A model generated the notes under the pieces. It worked only from the letters and a program-made list of their open reading frames with translations, was not told where the DNA came from and made no database searches. DNA of 64,000 bases from Parasphingopyxis algicola (lineage in GTDB: Bacteria; Pseudomonadota; Alphaproteobacteria; Sphingomonadales; Sphingomonadaceae): contig NZ_CP051131.1 in NCBI RefSeq assembly GCF_013378075.1, positions 682,001 to 746,000 of the forward strand. The letters run 5' to 3'. Numbering within the stretch: the first letter of the stretch is position 1; each line of letters begins with the position of its first letter. The position numbers and the translations under genes were made by a program. Below, one piece after another: positions 36,606 to 46,413 of the stretch.

Positions 36606-37985
36606 CTATTCGGCGCTTGCGGGTTCGGCGGGCGCCGGCGCAGCCGTTGCACCGGCCTGCTCGTCGAGCCATTGCAGCCAGAAGGCGGCGTGGGGTTCGC
36701 GGTCGCCGGTCACGGCCTCGAACGCCGCCCGGGCCTCGGCCGTCTGTCCCATCGAATAGAACAACGCTCCCTTGCGCAGATTGACGACACCGGTATCGAC
36801 CCCGCCCTTTTCGAGCGCGAGATCGTACAGTTCGAGCGCCTTCGTATTCTCGCCGTACGACGCATAAGCATCCGCCGTGTTGAGCGCGACACGGCCCGCC
36901 GCCGAACTGCGCGCGGTAGCCTCGGACTCCGCCAGCCCGGCCTGGTCGGCCGTGACATTGGACGTAAGCTCCGTGGCGATCTCCTGATTGGCCGGGATCG
37001 CCCCGCCCGCGACGCTTGCCGTATAGACATTCTGCGCTTCGCGCGGGAGCCCGCGCTGGGCTGCCAGACGGACATATTCGTTGATACTCGCCGCATCCAG
37101 ACCGTTGGTCGCCCGCATCAGGCGCAACAGGTCAAGGTTGGGCTGATCCTCAAGCCGTCCCGCGGTCTGGTAGACCCGAAGCACCTCGTTCCAGTTTTGC
37201 GGCGAAGGGTGCGAGGCCAGCAGTGCGGTGCCGAACTGTACGACCCGCGGCACATCGTTGGTCTGGTAGGCCGCGCGGAAAGGCACGGTATGCCAGCTCG
37301 ACGGGATTTCCTGACCCGCCGCCCGCAGCGCCGCGAACGCCGCAGCCGCGCTCTCATAGCCGGCGGCGCGATTGTCGGTATTGAAATGCGCAAGGGCGGT
37401 CTGGATCAGCGCGTCGGCATTGTCGGGATCATAGCGCAGCACATTCTGATAGGCCTCGATCGCGCCGGCATTGTCGCCTGCGCTGTTCGCGGCGTTGCCG
37501 ATCGCCAGCCAGTAAGTGGGACGGCGTTCGAGCGCCACCCGATTGCTGTCGAGCGCCAGACGAAGGCCCTGCAGCTGGACCGGCTGAATCTGTTCGTTGG
37601 CGCCGCCCTGCTGCTGGATTTTCGCAGCCAGCTGCAACATGAGCTGGCCCATGATGAAGCGATCGTCCTGATTCTGGATCAGCGGCACCGCGGCCTCGAG
37701 TTGCGACTGGACGGCGGCCGTATCGACCGGCCCGGCGCCCTCTTCCGCTTCGAGAGCGGTCTGCGCGGCGACCACGGCCGCGCGCACGCCATCGCTTATC
37801 TCGCCGGGGTCGAATTCCGCTACCTCGCCTTCGCTCGAAGCCGTCGAGCGACGATCGCTCGACTGTTGCGGTGGCGGAGCGGGCGGTGTGCCGTAATTCT
37901 GGGCTTCCGCGGGCGATGTCCATGCCACCGCGCTACCCGATACGGCCAACGCCAAAGCCAGTGTATAAGTCGAAACCATTTTCAT
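36606..37985 (-). CDS. Periplasmic TPR-repeat protein, paralogue B
   Basis: The 459-aa protein starts MKMVSTYTLALALAVSGSAV with a cleavage site near AEAQ, followed by a Pro-rich stretch and then TPR-like repeats (IEAYQNVLRYDPDNADALIQTALAHFN; LELYDLALEKGGVDTGVVNLRKGALFYSMGQTAEARAAFEAVTGD). It is the paralogue of the next gene downstream, 105 bases away, and the pair looks like a tandem duplication. Function is unknown; a role in envelope assembly or secretion is possible. ATG 37979 is an alternative start. Confidence 0.82.
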   Translation of the reverse strand: MKMVSTYTLALALAVSGSAVAWTSPAEAQNYGTPPAPPPQQSSDRRSTASSEGEVAEFDPGEISDGVRAAVVAAQTALEAEEGAGPVDTAAVQSQLEAAVPLIQNQDDRFIMGQLMLQLAAKIQQQGGANEQIQPVQLQGLRLALDSNRVALERRPTYWLAIGNAANSAGDNAGAIEAYQNVLRYDPDNADALIQTALAHFNTDNRAAGYESAAAAFAALRAAGQEIPSSWHTVPFRAAYQTNDVPRVVQFGTALLASHPSPQNWNEVLRVYQTAGRLEDQPNLDLLRLMRATNGLDAASINEYVRLAAQRGLPREAQNVYTASVAGGAIPANQEIATELTSNVTADQAGLAESEATARSSAAGRVALNTADAYASYGENTKALELYDLALEKGGVDTGVVNLRKGALFYSMGQTAEARAAFEAVTGDREPHAAFWLQWLDEQAGATAAPAPAEPASAE

Positions 37986-38182
37986 GAAATTGTGTCTCCC
38001 AAGTTCCCGCGCATTAAGCACGTTACGGTTAGATATCCTGCTACTAACGGATGAAGCGCGGCACAAGTTGCGCGTATGTGAATTGTTTATGGCCGAAAGA
38101 CGCTGAATGCGGGTTGAACCGTGTGTTTACAAGCGCGTAAGGCGCTTTTGACGCGGCCCTGTGAAACCGCTAACCGGACCCG

Positions 38183-38941
38183 ATGCTAGCTCTGATTTCC
38201 CCCGCCAAATCGCTCGACTTCAACAGCGAGCTTCCGGCGCTCGAATCGACAGCGCCGCGCTTTTCGGAAGAAACCGAGCGGCTCGTCTCCGCCGCCTCGA
38301 ATCTCACGAAGAAACGGCTGCAGGAGATCATGCCCGTCTCGGACAAGCTGATCGACCTCAATCATGGCCGGTACCGCGATTTTTGGGAACAGCCGGAACG
38401 CGCCGCGATCTACGCCTTTTCGGGCGACGTCTATGTCGGCTTCGAGGCGAAGACGATCGACGAGGAAGCGATCCGGTTCGCCCAGGATCATGTGCGCATC
38501 CTGTCCGGCCTCTATGGCCTGTTGCGGCCGCTCGACACGATCCGGCCCTATCGGCTCGAAATGGGGACCAAATGGGCACCCCGCTACAAGAAGCTGACCG
38601 ATTTCTGGGGCGACAAGATCGCAGGCCTGCTGGCGGAGGATCTCGAGGCCGACGGGTCCGGTGTGATCGTCAATCTGGCGAGCAACGAATATTGGGCGGC
38701 GGTCGAGCGATCGCGCACGGTCAAGGCGGCGCGCGTCATAACCATTGATTTCCGCGAGGAAGGCCCAAAGGGCCTCCGCTTCAACAGTTTCGAGGCCAAG
38801 CGGGCCCGCGGCATGATGGCGCGTTATATCTGCGAGCATCGGCTGGAAGACCCCGAAGCCCTCAAATCCTTCGACAGCGACGGCTACCGGTTCGTCGAAG
38901 ACGGTTCCGACGAGAATAGCTGGCGCTTCGTCCGGCGATGA
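38183..38941 (+). CDS. yaaA: Peroxide stress protein YaaA
   Basis: YaaA lowers free intracellular iron during H2O2 stress and binds DNA. The 252-aa protein opens MLALISPAKSLDF and carries the DUF328 core: IYAFSGDVYVGFEA, ILSGLYGLLRPLDTIRPYRLEMG, INL-type segment VIVNLASNEYW, and DFREEGPKGLRFNSFEAKRARGMMARYI. Length is typical. It overlaps the SDR gene by four bases. Confidence 0.96.
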   Translation: MLALISPAKSLDFNSELPALESTAPRFSEETERLVSAASNLTKKRLQEIMPVSDKLIDLNHGRYRDFWEQPERAAIYAFSGDVYVGFEAKTIDEEAIRFAQDHVRILSGLYGLLRPLDTIRPYRLEMGTKWAPRYKKLTDFWGDKIAGLLAEDLEADGSGVIVNLASNEYWAAVERSRTVKAARVITIDFREEGPKGLRFNSFEAKRARGMMARYICEHRLEDPEALKSFDSDGYRFVEDGSDENSWRFVRR

Positions 38942-39636
38942 CCGGCAGCGCGGTCGTAATCGGCGCGTCAGGCGGAATCGGCGGCGCTCTCGCCGACGCG
39001 CTCGAAGACGAAGGCGCGCATGAACATGTGGTCCGGCTGGCGCGATCGTCCGAGAGCGAAGCGCATATCGACCTGGAAGACGAAACGAGCATCGCCGCGG
39101 CGGCCGAGCGGTTTGCCGGTGCCCCCGCCCCTTCGCTCGTCCTGGTCGCCACCGGCATCCTCCACGACGGCAAGGCCGGCCCTGAAAAGGCGATGCGCGA
39201 TCTGGATGCCGATTGGCTGACGCACAACTTCGCGGTCAACACGATCGGGCCTGCGCTGGTCGCCAAGCATTTTCTACCGCTGATGCCCGCGAAGGGCCGT
39301 GCCGTCTTCGCCGCGCTTTCGGCTCGGGTCGGCAGCGTATCGGACAACCGGCTGGGCGGCTGGTACGGCTATCGTGCCTCCAAGGCCGCGCTCAACATGA
39401 TGATCCGCAACCTTGCGATCGAGCAGAAGCGCAAGAACGACCGCTCGATCGTCGTGGGTCTGCATCCCGGCACCGTCGACACCGCACTCAGCCAGCCCTT
39501 CCAGCGCAACGTGCCGTCGAAACAGCTGTTCGATGCCGAGCGCGCCGCGCTCCAGCTGCTCGATGTGCTGGACGGGTTGAAGCCGGCCGACAGCGGACAT
39601 ATTTTCGCTTGGGATGGCGAGGAAATCGCCCCTTAA
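38938..39636 (+). CDS. Short-chain dehydrogenase/reductase
   Basis: The 232-aa Rossmann-fold protein has the nucleotide motif IGASGGIGGAL near the N-terminus, a Ser-Tyr-Lys-type active site with YGYRASKAALN (Tyr-x-x-x-Lys), and a short length typical of the CsgA/YciK-like SDR branch. GLHPGTVDTALSQPF follows the active site. Substrate is unknown. Its start is inside the yaaA stop (ATGA). Confidence 0.92.
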   Translation: MTGSAVVIGASGGIGGALADALEDEGAHEHVVRLARSSESEAHIDLEDETSIAAAAERFAGAPAPSLVLVATGILHDGKAGPEKAMRDLDADWLTHNFAVNTIGPALVAKHFLPLMPAKGRAVFAALSARVGSVSDNRLGGWYGYRASKAALNMMIRNLAIEQKRKNDRSIVVGLHPGTVDTALSQPFQRNVPSKQLFDAERAALQLLDVLDGLKPADSGHIFAWDGEEIAP

Positions 39637-39737
39637 TCGACCCCATCTCATCTGTGGATAAATCGGGCTTTCGGCTCGCCAATTTCCAGCAGTTTTGCTA
39701 GGGTTTCCGCAATTATTTCACAGAGGAAAGTGACGCT

Positions 39738-42455
39738 TTGAGCGACGAGCAGATTACCATGGCGAGTCCGTCGGATATCAGCCCCGTCAATATCGTCGAC
39801 GAGATGAAGTCGAGCTATCTCGACTATGCGATGTCGGTGATCGTGGCGCGCGCGCTGCCCGATGTCCGCGACGGGCTGAAGCCGGTCCATCGCCGTATCC
39901 TCTATGCCTGTCAGGAAGGCGGCTTCGTCGCCGGGCGTCCCTATCGCAAATCGGCCAAGATCGTCGGCGACGTGATGGGCAATTACCACCCGCACGGCGA
40001 CAGCGCTATTTACGATGCGCTGGCCCGTATGACGCAGGACTGGTCGCTGCGCGTTCCGCTGATCGACGGCCAGGGCAATTTCGGCTCGATGGACCCCGAT
40101 CCGCCCGCCTCGATGCGCTATACCGAGGCGCGGCTCAACAAGGTGGCGATGACGCTGCTCGACGATCTCGACAAGGATACGGTCGATTTCACGCCGAACT
40201 ATGACGGCTCGACCACCGAACCGCAGGTGCTTCCCGCCCGCTTTCCGAACATACTCGTCAACGGAGCGGGCGGCATCGCGGTCGGCATGGCAACCAATAT
40301 CCCGCCGCACAATCTCGGCGAGGTACTGGATGCCTGCCGCGCCTTTATCGACAATCCGGCGATCACCAATGCCGAGCTGATGGAAATCGTGCCGGCACCC
40401 GATTTCCCGACGGCGCCTCTGATTCTCGGCCGGTCGGGTGCTCGCGCGGCCTATGAGACGGGCCGCGGGTCGATCATCATGCGCGCGCGGCACGAGATAG
40501 AAGAAAAAGCGGGCGACAAACGGGCGATCGTGCTTACGTCCATTCCCTTCCAGGTCGGCAAGTCGGGGCTCGTCGAGAAAATCGCGGAAGCGGCAAAGGA
40601 CGACCGGATCGAGGGTGTTTCTGACATTCGCGACGAATCGAACCGGGACGGCGTTCGCGTCGTGATCGAACTGAAACGCAGCGCGACCCCCGAAGTCGTG
40701 TTGAACCAGCTCTGGCGGCACACGCCCGCGCAATCGAGTTTCCCGGCCAATATGCTGGCGATCCGCGGCGGTCGACCCGAAACGCTGATGCTGCGCGACA
40801 TCATCCAAGCCTTCATCCAGTTCCGCGAGGAGGTCATCACCCGCCGCGCCAAGTTCGAGCTGTTCAAGGCCCGCGAGCGCGCGCACCTGTTGCTCGGGCT
40901 GGTCGTTGCGGTCACCAATCTCGACGAGGTGGTCCGGATCATCCGGGGTTCGTCCAACCCGGCCGAGGCGCGCGCCGCCCTGCGCGCCCGGGAGTGGCCG
41001 ATCGCCGAGATTCGCCCCTATATCCAGCTTGTCGAGGCCGTCGAAACGGCGGTCGAAGGCGACACCTATCAGCTGTCCGATGCGCAGGTGCGCGCGATCC
41101 TCGAACTGCGCCTCCATCGCCTCACCGCGCTCGGCCGCGACGAGATCGGCGCCGAGCTCAAGGAACTGGCCGAGAAGATCGCCGAACTGCTCGACATTCT
41201 CGGCGACCGGGCCAAGCTCTATGCCGTGATGCGAGCCGAGTTCGACGAGGTCAGCGAGCAATATGCGACGCCGCGCGTCTCCGAGATCACGGCCGGCGAT
41301 TTCGATATCGAAGACGAGGATCTGATCGCCCGCGAAGAGATGGTCGTGACGGTGACCCATTCCGGCTACATCAAGCGCACGCCGCTCGCGACGTTCCGCG
41401 CCCAGAAGCGGGGCGGCAAGGGCCGGGCCGGCATGGCGACCAAGGACGAGGATGTCGTCACGCGGCTCTTCGTCACCTCGACCCATACGCCCGTGCTCTT
41501 CTTCTCGAACAAGGGGCAGGTCTACCGGATGAAGGTCTGGAAGCTGCCCGAGGGCGGGCCGCAGACCAAGGGCCGGCCCATGCAGAACCTGCTGCCGCTG
41601 GCCGAGGACGAGTTCATCCGCACCGTGCTGCCGCTTCCCGAGGACGAGGCCGGGTGGGAAAAACTGCACGTGATGTTCGCCACGGCGCAGGGCAGCGTCC
41701 GGCGCAATTCGATGGATGCGTTCGAGAACATTCCGTCCAACGGCAAGATCGCGATGCGCTTCGCCCCCAAAAAGGATGGAACGCCCAGCGACGACAAGCT
41801 GATCGGCGTGGCGCTGCTCCAGGAAAGCGATGACGTCCTCCTGGCTACGCGCAACGGCAAGGCGATCCGCTTCGCGGCGACCGATGTCCGCGCCTTTGCA
41901 AGCCGTACCGCAACCGGCGTGCGTGGCGTGACGCTCAAGGACGACGACGAGGTCATCTCGCTATCGGTCATGGGTGCGACGGGCACCGAGATCGAGGAGC
42001 GCGACGCCTATCTGAAGGCCGCGCCCTGGAAGGACAACGACAACGAGCCCGAACTGCCGCCCGAAACCATGGCGAAGATGATCGCGGCCGAGGAGTTCAT
42101 CCTCACGGTTTGCGCCCACGGCTACGGCAAGCGTTCGAGCGCCTATGAATATCGCGTCACCAAGCGGGGCGGCCAGGGCGTGGTCAATATCGACAATATC
42201 AAGCGCAACGGCAAAGTCGTGGCGAGCTTCCCGGCCAGCAACGACAGCCAGGTCATGCTGATCACCGACCAGGGCAAGCTCATCCGGATGAACGTCAGCG
42301 ATGTCCGCGTGATGGGCCGCAGCACGGCGGGCGTGACGCTGCTCGACGTGGCGAAGGGCGAAAAGGTCGTCGGCGTCGCGCTGATCGACGAAGAGGAAGA
42401 TCCCGAGGACGCGGCGGAAGAGGCCGTGGTGGCGGAGATCGAAGCCGACAAGTAA
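39738..42455 (+). CDS. gyrA: DNA gyrase subunit A
   Basis: GyrA breaks and rejoins DNA in type II topoisomerase supercoiling. The 905-aa protein has the winged-helix/tower domain with the catalytic Tyr in [11 protein letters not shown], and a C-terminal beta-pinwheel beginning after the GyrA box KRGGKG, which separates it from ParC. The quinolone region reads [15 protein letters not shown], with Ser and Asp at the two resistance positions. I chose TTG 39738, which has AGAGGAAAG upstream and gives the usual MSDEQI N-terminus; ATG 39759 has no clear ribosome binding site. Confidence 0.97.
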   Translation: MSDEQITMASPSDISPVNIVDEMKSSYLDYAMSVIVARALPDVRDGLKPVHRRILYACQEGGFVAGRPYRKSAKIVGDVMGNYHPHGDSAIYDALARMTQDWSLRVPLIDGQGNFGSMDPDPPASMRYTEARLNKVAMTLLDDLDKDTVDFTPNYDGSTTEPQVLPARFPNILVNGAGGIAVGMATNIPPHNLGEVLDACRAFIDNPAITNAELMEIVPAPDFPTAPLILGRSGARAAYETGRGSIIMRARHEIEEKAGDKRAIVLTSIPFQVGKSGLVEKIAEAAKDDRIEGVSDIRDESNRDGVRVVIELKRSATPEVVLNQLWRHTPAQSSFPANMLAIRGGRPETLMLRDIIQAFIQFREEVITRRAKFELFKARERAHLLLGLVVAVTNLDEVVRIIRGSSNPAEARAALRAREWPIAEIRPYIQLVEAVETAVEGDTYQLSDAQVRAILELRLHRLTALGRDEIGAELKELAEKIAELLDILGDRAKLYAVMRAEFDEVSEQYATPRVSEITAGDFDIEDEDLIAREEMVVTVTHSGYIKRTPLATFRAQKRGGKGRAGMATKDEDVVTRLFVTSTHTPVLFFSNKGQVYRMKVWKLPEGGPQTKGRPMQNLLPLAEDEFIRTVLPLPEDEAGWEKLHVMFATAQGSVRRNSMDAFENIPSNGKIAMRFAPKKDGTPSDDKLIGVALLQESDDVLLATRNGKAIRFAATDVRAFASRTATGVRGVTLKDDDEVISLSVMGATGTEIEERDAYLKAAPWKDNDNEPELPPETMAKMIAAEEFILTVCAHGYGKRSSAYEYRVTKRGGQGVVNIDNIKRNGKVVASFPASNDSQVMLITDQGKLIRMNVSDVRVMGRSTAGVTLLDVAKGEKVVGVALIDEEEDPEDAAEEAVVAEIEADK

Positions 42456-42473
42456 CTCTGGAATTAATCCGCT

Positions 42474-42552
42474 TGCCCTGAGCCTGTCGAAGGGTCGTTC
42501 TTCACTTTGACCGAGCGTATGAGAAAGTGCAGGGCTTCGACAAGCTCACCCC
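42474..42552. repeat. Inverted-repeat element (CCTGTCGAAG type)
   Basis: TGAGCCTGTCGAAG (42479-42492) is matched in inverted orientation by CTTCGACAAGCTCA (42535-42548), with one mismatch in 14. CACTTT/AAAGTG inside extends the stem. Repeats with TTCGACAAGCTCA are common between genes in sphingomonads. It follows gyrA and may also serve as its transcript end, though no T run is present. Confidence 0.75.
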
Positions 42553-42567
42553 GATCGGAGTTTTGTC

Positions 42568-43410
42568 ATGGATATCACCCCTTCCGGCCAGGCCTGCGGC
42601 GCCACCGTCACGGGCGTCGATCTCTCGCAACCTCTGACAGATGAAGTCGTGGCGGATATCCGCGCCGTCTGGCTCAAGCATCATGTCCTCGCCTTTCCGG
42701 ACCAGAATCTGACCGACGACGACCTGGAACGCTTCACGCTCTATTTCGGCCCGTTCGGCGAGGATCCGTTCATCGCGCCGATCCCGGGCCGCGAACATAT
42801 CATCGCGGTGCAGCGCGATGCCGGCGAGACGGCCCCGCTCTTCGCCGAAAACTGGCATACCGACTGGAGCTTCCAGGAGCATCCCCCCGCCGGTACCTGC
42901 CTGTACGGCATCACCATTCCGCCCGAGGGCGGCGATACCCTGTTCGCCGACCAGCATGCAGCGTTCGAGGCGATGCCCGACGATCTGCGGGCGCGGCTCG
43001 ACGGCAAGATGGCGATCCATTCGGCGAAAAACGCCTATGCGCCCGAAGGCATGTACGGCGAGAAGGACGCGGGCCGTTCGATGGATATCCGCCCCTCCGA
43101 GGATGCCAAGGCGACGCAGCTTCATCCGGTCATCCGCGACCATCCCGAAACCGGGCGTACGGGAATCTACGGCACGGTGGGCTATATCGCGGGTATCGAC
43201 GGCTTGGCCGAGCGGGATGCCCTGCCCCTGCTGATGGAACTCTATGCGTGGCAGACGCAGGATCGCTTCGTCTATCGCCACAAATGGCAACCCGGCATGC
43301 TTCTCATGTGGGACAACCGCTCCGTGCTGCACAAGGCCACCGGCGGCTATGAGGGCGATGACCGGTTACTCCACAGGACGACGATAGGCGCATATCGCCA
43401 AGCCGGATAA
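42568..43410 (+). CDS. TauD/TfdA family Fe(II)/2-oxoglutarate dioxygenase
   Basis: The 280-aa enzyme has the iron facial triad: His and Asp in WHTDWSF, and a later His in SVLHKATGGY. The 2-oxoglutarate Arg follows in LLHRTTIG. Family members hydroxylate taurine, phenoxyacetates or other small acids to release sulfite or aldehydes. Nothing nearby indicates the substrate: no sulfonate transporter is present. It appears to stand alone. Confidence 0.9.
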   Translation: MDITPSGQACGATVTGVDLSQPLTDEVVADIRAVWLKHHVLAFPDQNLTDDDLERFTLYFGPFGEDPFIAPIPGREHIIAVQRDAGETAPLFAENWHTDWSFQEHPPAGTCLYGITIPPEGGDTLFADQHAAFEAMPDDLRARLDGKMAIHSAKNAYAPEGMYGEKDAGRSMDIRPSEDAKATQLHPVIRDHPETGRTGIYGTVGYIAGIDGLAERDALPLLMELYAWQTQDRFVYRHKWQPGMLLMWDNRSVLHKATGGYEGDDRLLHRTTIGAYRQAG

Positions 43411-43456
43411 TCGCCCGCTATTCTGCTTTGAGCGGAAAACCGGGGGAACGGCTCAC

Positions 43457-44263
43457 ATGCGCAATATGCTCGTCATCGGCAAAGTCATCGATATGAGGAG
43501 CCTGCTCGTCAGCGGCCTGGCGGTGCTCTCGACCTGGTTCTGCCTGCGATACGGCATCACCGGCAATTTCCCGCTGACGCTGATCGCGACGGCGATCGTC
43601 TTTCCGATCGTCTTCGCCATCGGCCACGCCTTCAAGCGGCGCGAAAAGGCGCTCGACGATTACGGGATCATCAAGGCGCATGGCCGCGCCATCTATTTCG
43701 CAGCGCGCGACTGGCTGCCCGAACGCGACGGGGATCGGCTGCGGCGCATCGAGACCGTTCTGGGTCACCTCCTCAAGGCGTGCCGCGACATGTTCAAGAG
43801 TCCGGTCAGCGAAATGGCCGACCATGAGAAACAGGTCTATGCCGCTTTTTCCGAACTCTCCGAATTCGTCAAAAGCATGCGCAACGAAGGCCTCGCCTCG
43901 GGCGAATGCTCGCGCTGCAACCAGTATATCAGCAAGATGATCGTCTCGTTCGAGCAGATCAAACATATCTACCAGTATCGCACGCCGCGTACGCTCAACG
44001 CGTTCAGCGACTTCTTCATCGTCACGCTGCCCGTCCTTTACGGCCCCTATTTCGCGCATGAGGCGGCGGATTATTCACTGGCACTCGTCTATGTGATGCC
44101 GATCCTGTTCTCGATCATCCTGGTCGGTCTTGCCAATATCCAGGATCATCTGGAGGACCCTTTCGACCAGATCGGCGAGGACGATGTCGCGATCAACGCG
44201 GAAAAATTCGTCGCGCTGCTCGGCTGCGAAGGCGAGGATATGGAAGCCGGCGCGACGGCCTAG
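43457..44263 (+). CDS. Bestrophin-like membrane protein
   Basis: The 268-aa protein has two hydrophobic segments near the start (about 14-31 and 40-57) and two near 190-205 and 212-230. A soluble helical middle contains a CSRCNQY pair of cysteines. After the last membrane segment comes NIQDHLEDPFDQIGEDDVAI, very like the bestrophin-family motif. It is probably a channel-like protein, but the match rests on this motif and topology only. It is convergent with the YhhN gene, overlapping at the stops. Confidence 0.6.
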   Translation: MRNMLVIGKVIDMRSLLVSGLAVLSTWFCLRYGITGNFPLTLIATAIVFPIVFAIGHAFKRREKALDDYGIIKAHGRAIYFAARDWLPERDGDRLRRIETVLGHLLKACRDMFKSPVSEMADHEKQVYAAFSELSEFVKSMRNEGLASGECSRCNQYISKMIVSFEQIKHIYQYRTPRTLNAFSDFFIVTLPVLYGPYFAHEAADYSLALVYVMPILFSIILVGLANIQDHLEDPFDQIGEDDVAINAEKFVALLGCEGEDMEAGATA

Positions 44264-44934
44264 GCCGGGTCCCGCCCGGCCAGTGTCTTCACGACGCCGA
44301 TCGCGATCATCGCCTGGCCGGTGAAATAGAGCGGCCAGATCAGCAGGCCGGGAACAAGCGAACTCGCCAGCGGCCCCATCCGGGCGAAGATCAGCAGGTC
44401 GGACACCACGAACAGCAGCGCGCCGATACCCGTCAGATAGCGCGAGAAGCGGCTGATCCACGCCAGCGCCGCCATGAAGGCGAGCGGCGTTGCGTAGAGC
44501 GCGACGCCGCTTGCCATTCCCCGATCCGCCGGAAACGTCCAGGAGAGCCAGATCACGACGGGAACAAGCAAGACGGCCAGTAATTTCTGGCTGAGCGTGG
44601 TTTCGGAGCGGCGATTGCGGAAAAAGAGCGTGATCGCGATCAGATGGCCGGCCATGAAGGCCATGCCGCCCTGCACTGTGCCGACCGCATCGAGCAGCAC
44701 ATCGCCGGTCGCGCCGAGCGCCATCACCAGCGCCAGCAGCCAGCCATCGAGACTGCGCGCCTGCATCGCCGCCCAGACCGCAAGCAGGCCGACGCCCGCT
44801 CCCTTCCACGCGATGAGCAGCGCCGACGGCTCCATGAACCGCGTCGCCAGATAATAGCTGAGTCCCGCAAGCAGCGCGATGACCAGGACCGCCGGCGCGA
44901 GATCGCCCGCTTTTGAGGATGATTCTTCGGTCAT
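44260..44934 (-). CDS. YhhN family membrane protein (TMEM86/lysoplasmalogenase-like)
   Basis: The 224-aa protein has about eight membrane helices. Motifs LVMALGATGDVLLD, FMAGHLIAITLFF, FVVSDLLIFAR and WPLYFTGQAMIAIG are characteristic of the YhhN/TMEM86 family, whose animal members hydrolyse lysoplasmalogen vinyl ethers. The bacterial substrate is unclear. It is divergent from trmFO. Confidence 0.88.
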   Translation of the reverse strand: MTEESSSKAGDLAPAVLVIALLAGLSYYLATRFMEPSALLIAWKGAGVGLLAVWAAMQARSLDGWLLALVMALGATGDVLLDAVGTVQGGMAFMAGHLIAITLFFRNRRSETTLSQKLLAVLLVPVVIWLSWTFPADRGMASGVALYATPLAFMAALAWISRFSRYLTGIGALLFVVSDLLIFARMGPLASSLVPGLLIWPLYFTGQAMIAIGVVKTLAGRDPA

Positions 44935-45036
44935 ACTGTCCTACAGGCCCCTTGTTGCGCCATGCACTTGTAACCATCGATCGAGGCAAGGCAACGCAGC
45001 GCCGTTAACCTTTGGAACTTTGCGAACGTAAGACGA

Positions 45037-46413
45037 ATGAACGACCATCAGATCCATATCATCGGCGGCGGACTCGCCGGTTCGGAAGCCGCCTGGCAGC
45101 TCGCCGAACAGGGCGTGAAAGTGCGGCTTTCCGAGATGCGCGGCGCCTCTGCTGACAATGGGGGCGACATGACGCCCGCGCACCAGACCGATGGGCTGGC
45201 GGAACTGGTCTGCTCGAACAGTTTCCGGTCCGACGATGCCGAGCGCAATGCGGTCGGCCTGCTGCATCAGGAGATGCGCGATCTGGGCTCGATCGTCATG
45301 CATTGCGGCGATGCGCACAAGGTGCCGGCCGGTTCTGCGCTGGCCGTCGATCGCGACGGCTTTTCGGATGCCGTAACGCAGGCACTGGCCGAGCATCCCA
45401 ATATCGAGATCGTCCGCGAACGGATCGACACGCTGCCGGACAGCGGCCCCACGATCGTCGCGACCGGCCCGCTGACCGCGCTCTCGCTGGCCGAAAGCAT
45501 CGGCGCGGCGACGGGCGCGGACGCCCTCGCCTTTTTCGACGCCATCGCCCCGATCGTCCACAAGGACAGTATCGATATGGACATCTGCTGGATGGCCTCG
45601 CGCTGGGACAAGGGGGACGGCGACGATTACATCAACTGCCCGATGGACAAGGAGCAATATCTCGCCTTCCATCGGGGTTTGCTCGACGGCGACAAGACCG
45701 AATTCAAGGATTGGGAAAAGGACACGCCCTATTTCGAAGGCTGCATGCCGATCGAGGTGATGGCCGAGCGCGGCGTCGATACGCTGCGCTATGGCCCGAT
45801 GAAGCCGGTCGGGCTCGACAATCCGCATAGCGCCACGCCCGAATTCCCCAATGGCCGCTGGCCCTATGCGGTCGTCCAGCTGCGCCAGGACAACGCGCTC
45901 GGCACGCTTTGGAACATGGTCGGCTTTCAGACGAAGCTCAAGCATGGCGCGCAGGTGGAGCTGTTCCGGACGATCCCGGGGCTCGAAAAGGCCGAGTTCG
46001 CGCGATTGGGCGGGCTGCACCGCAATACCTTCATCAACTCGCCGAAACTGCTCGACAGCGAGATGCGCCTCAAAAGCGCGCCGCATATCCGGTTCGCGGG
46101 GCAGATCACCGGGTGCGAAGGCTATGTCGAAAGTTCGGCGGTCGGGCTGATGGTCGGACGCTATTCGGCGGCCGAGTTGCGCGGCGAAACGCTCGCCCCT
46201 CCCCCGCCCGAAACCGCATTGGGAGCGCTGCTCGGGCATATCAGCGGCGGCGCCGACGCGCGCGACTATCAGCCGATGAACGTCAATTTCGGGCTGTTCC
46301 CGCCCTTTGCCGAGCGGGTCCACAAGAAACAGCGCAAGGAAGCGATGACGTTCCGCGCGCGGACCGCAATGGCCGACTGGCTGGGCCAGATCGACCGAAA
46401 GGCCGCCGCCTAA
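45037..46413 (+). CDS. trmFO: Methylenetetrahydrofolate--tRNA (uracil-54-C5) methyltransferase TrmFO
   Basis: TrmFO makes ribothymidine at position 54 of the tRNA T-loop, using methylene-tetrahydrofolate and FAD. The 458-aa protein opens with the FAD motif [17 protein letters not shown] and has [25 protein letters not shown] with a conserved Cys, [12 protein letters not shown], and [17 protein letters not shown]. Length is typical. A TTAACC lies about 30 bases upstream of the start. Confidence 0.96.
   Translation: MNDHQIHIIGGGLAGSEAAWQLAEQGVKVRLSEMRGASADNGGDMTPAHQTDGLAELVCSNSFRSDDAERNAVGLLHQEMRDLGSIVMHCGDAHKVPAGSALAVDRDGFSDAVTQALAEHPNIEIVRERIDTLPDSGPTIVATGPLTALSLAESIGAATGADALAFFDAIAPIVHKDSIDMDICWMASRWDKGDGDDYINCPMDKEQYLAFHRGLLDGDKTEFKDWEKDTPYFEGCMPIEVMAERGVDTLRYGPMKPVGLDNPHSATPEFPNGRWPYAVVQLRQDNALGTLWNMVGFQTKLKHGAQVELFRTIPGLEKAEFARLGGLHRNTFINSPKLLDSEMRLKSAPHIRFAGQITGCEGYVESSAVGLMVGRYSAAELRGETLAPPPPETALGALLGHISGGADARDYQPMNVNFGLFPPFAERVHKKQRKEAMTFRARTAMADWLGQIDRKAAA

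Noticed and set aside
35811-38054. 747-codon open frame on the plus strand
   Set aside because: It is antisense to the two TPR genes, which have signal peptides and repeat structure; high GC keeps the opposite frame open.
38097-38160. Hairpin AAGCGC-GTAAG-GCGCTTTT before yaaA as a terminator
   Set aside because: No plus-strand gene lies upstream and the T run is only four bases.
39648-41669. 673-codon open frame on the minus strand
   Set aside because: It lies opposite gyrA, whose motifs are unambiguous, and it has no family features.
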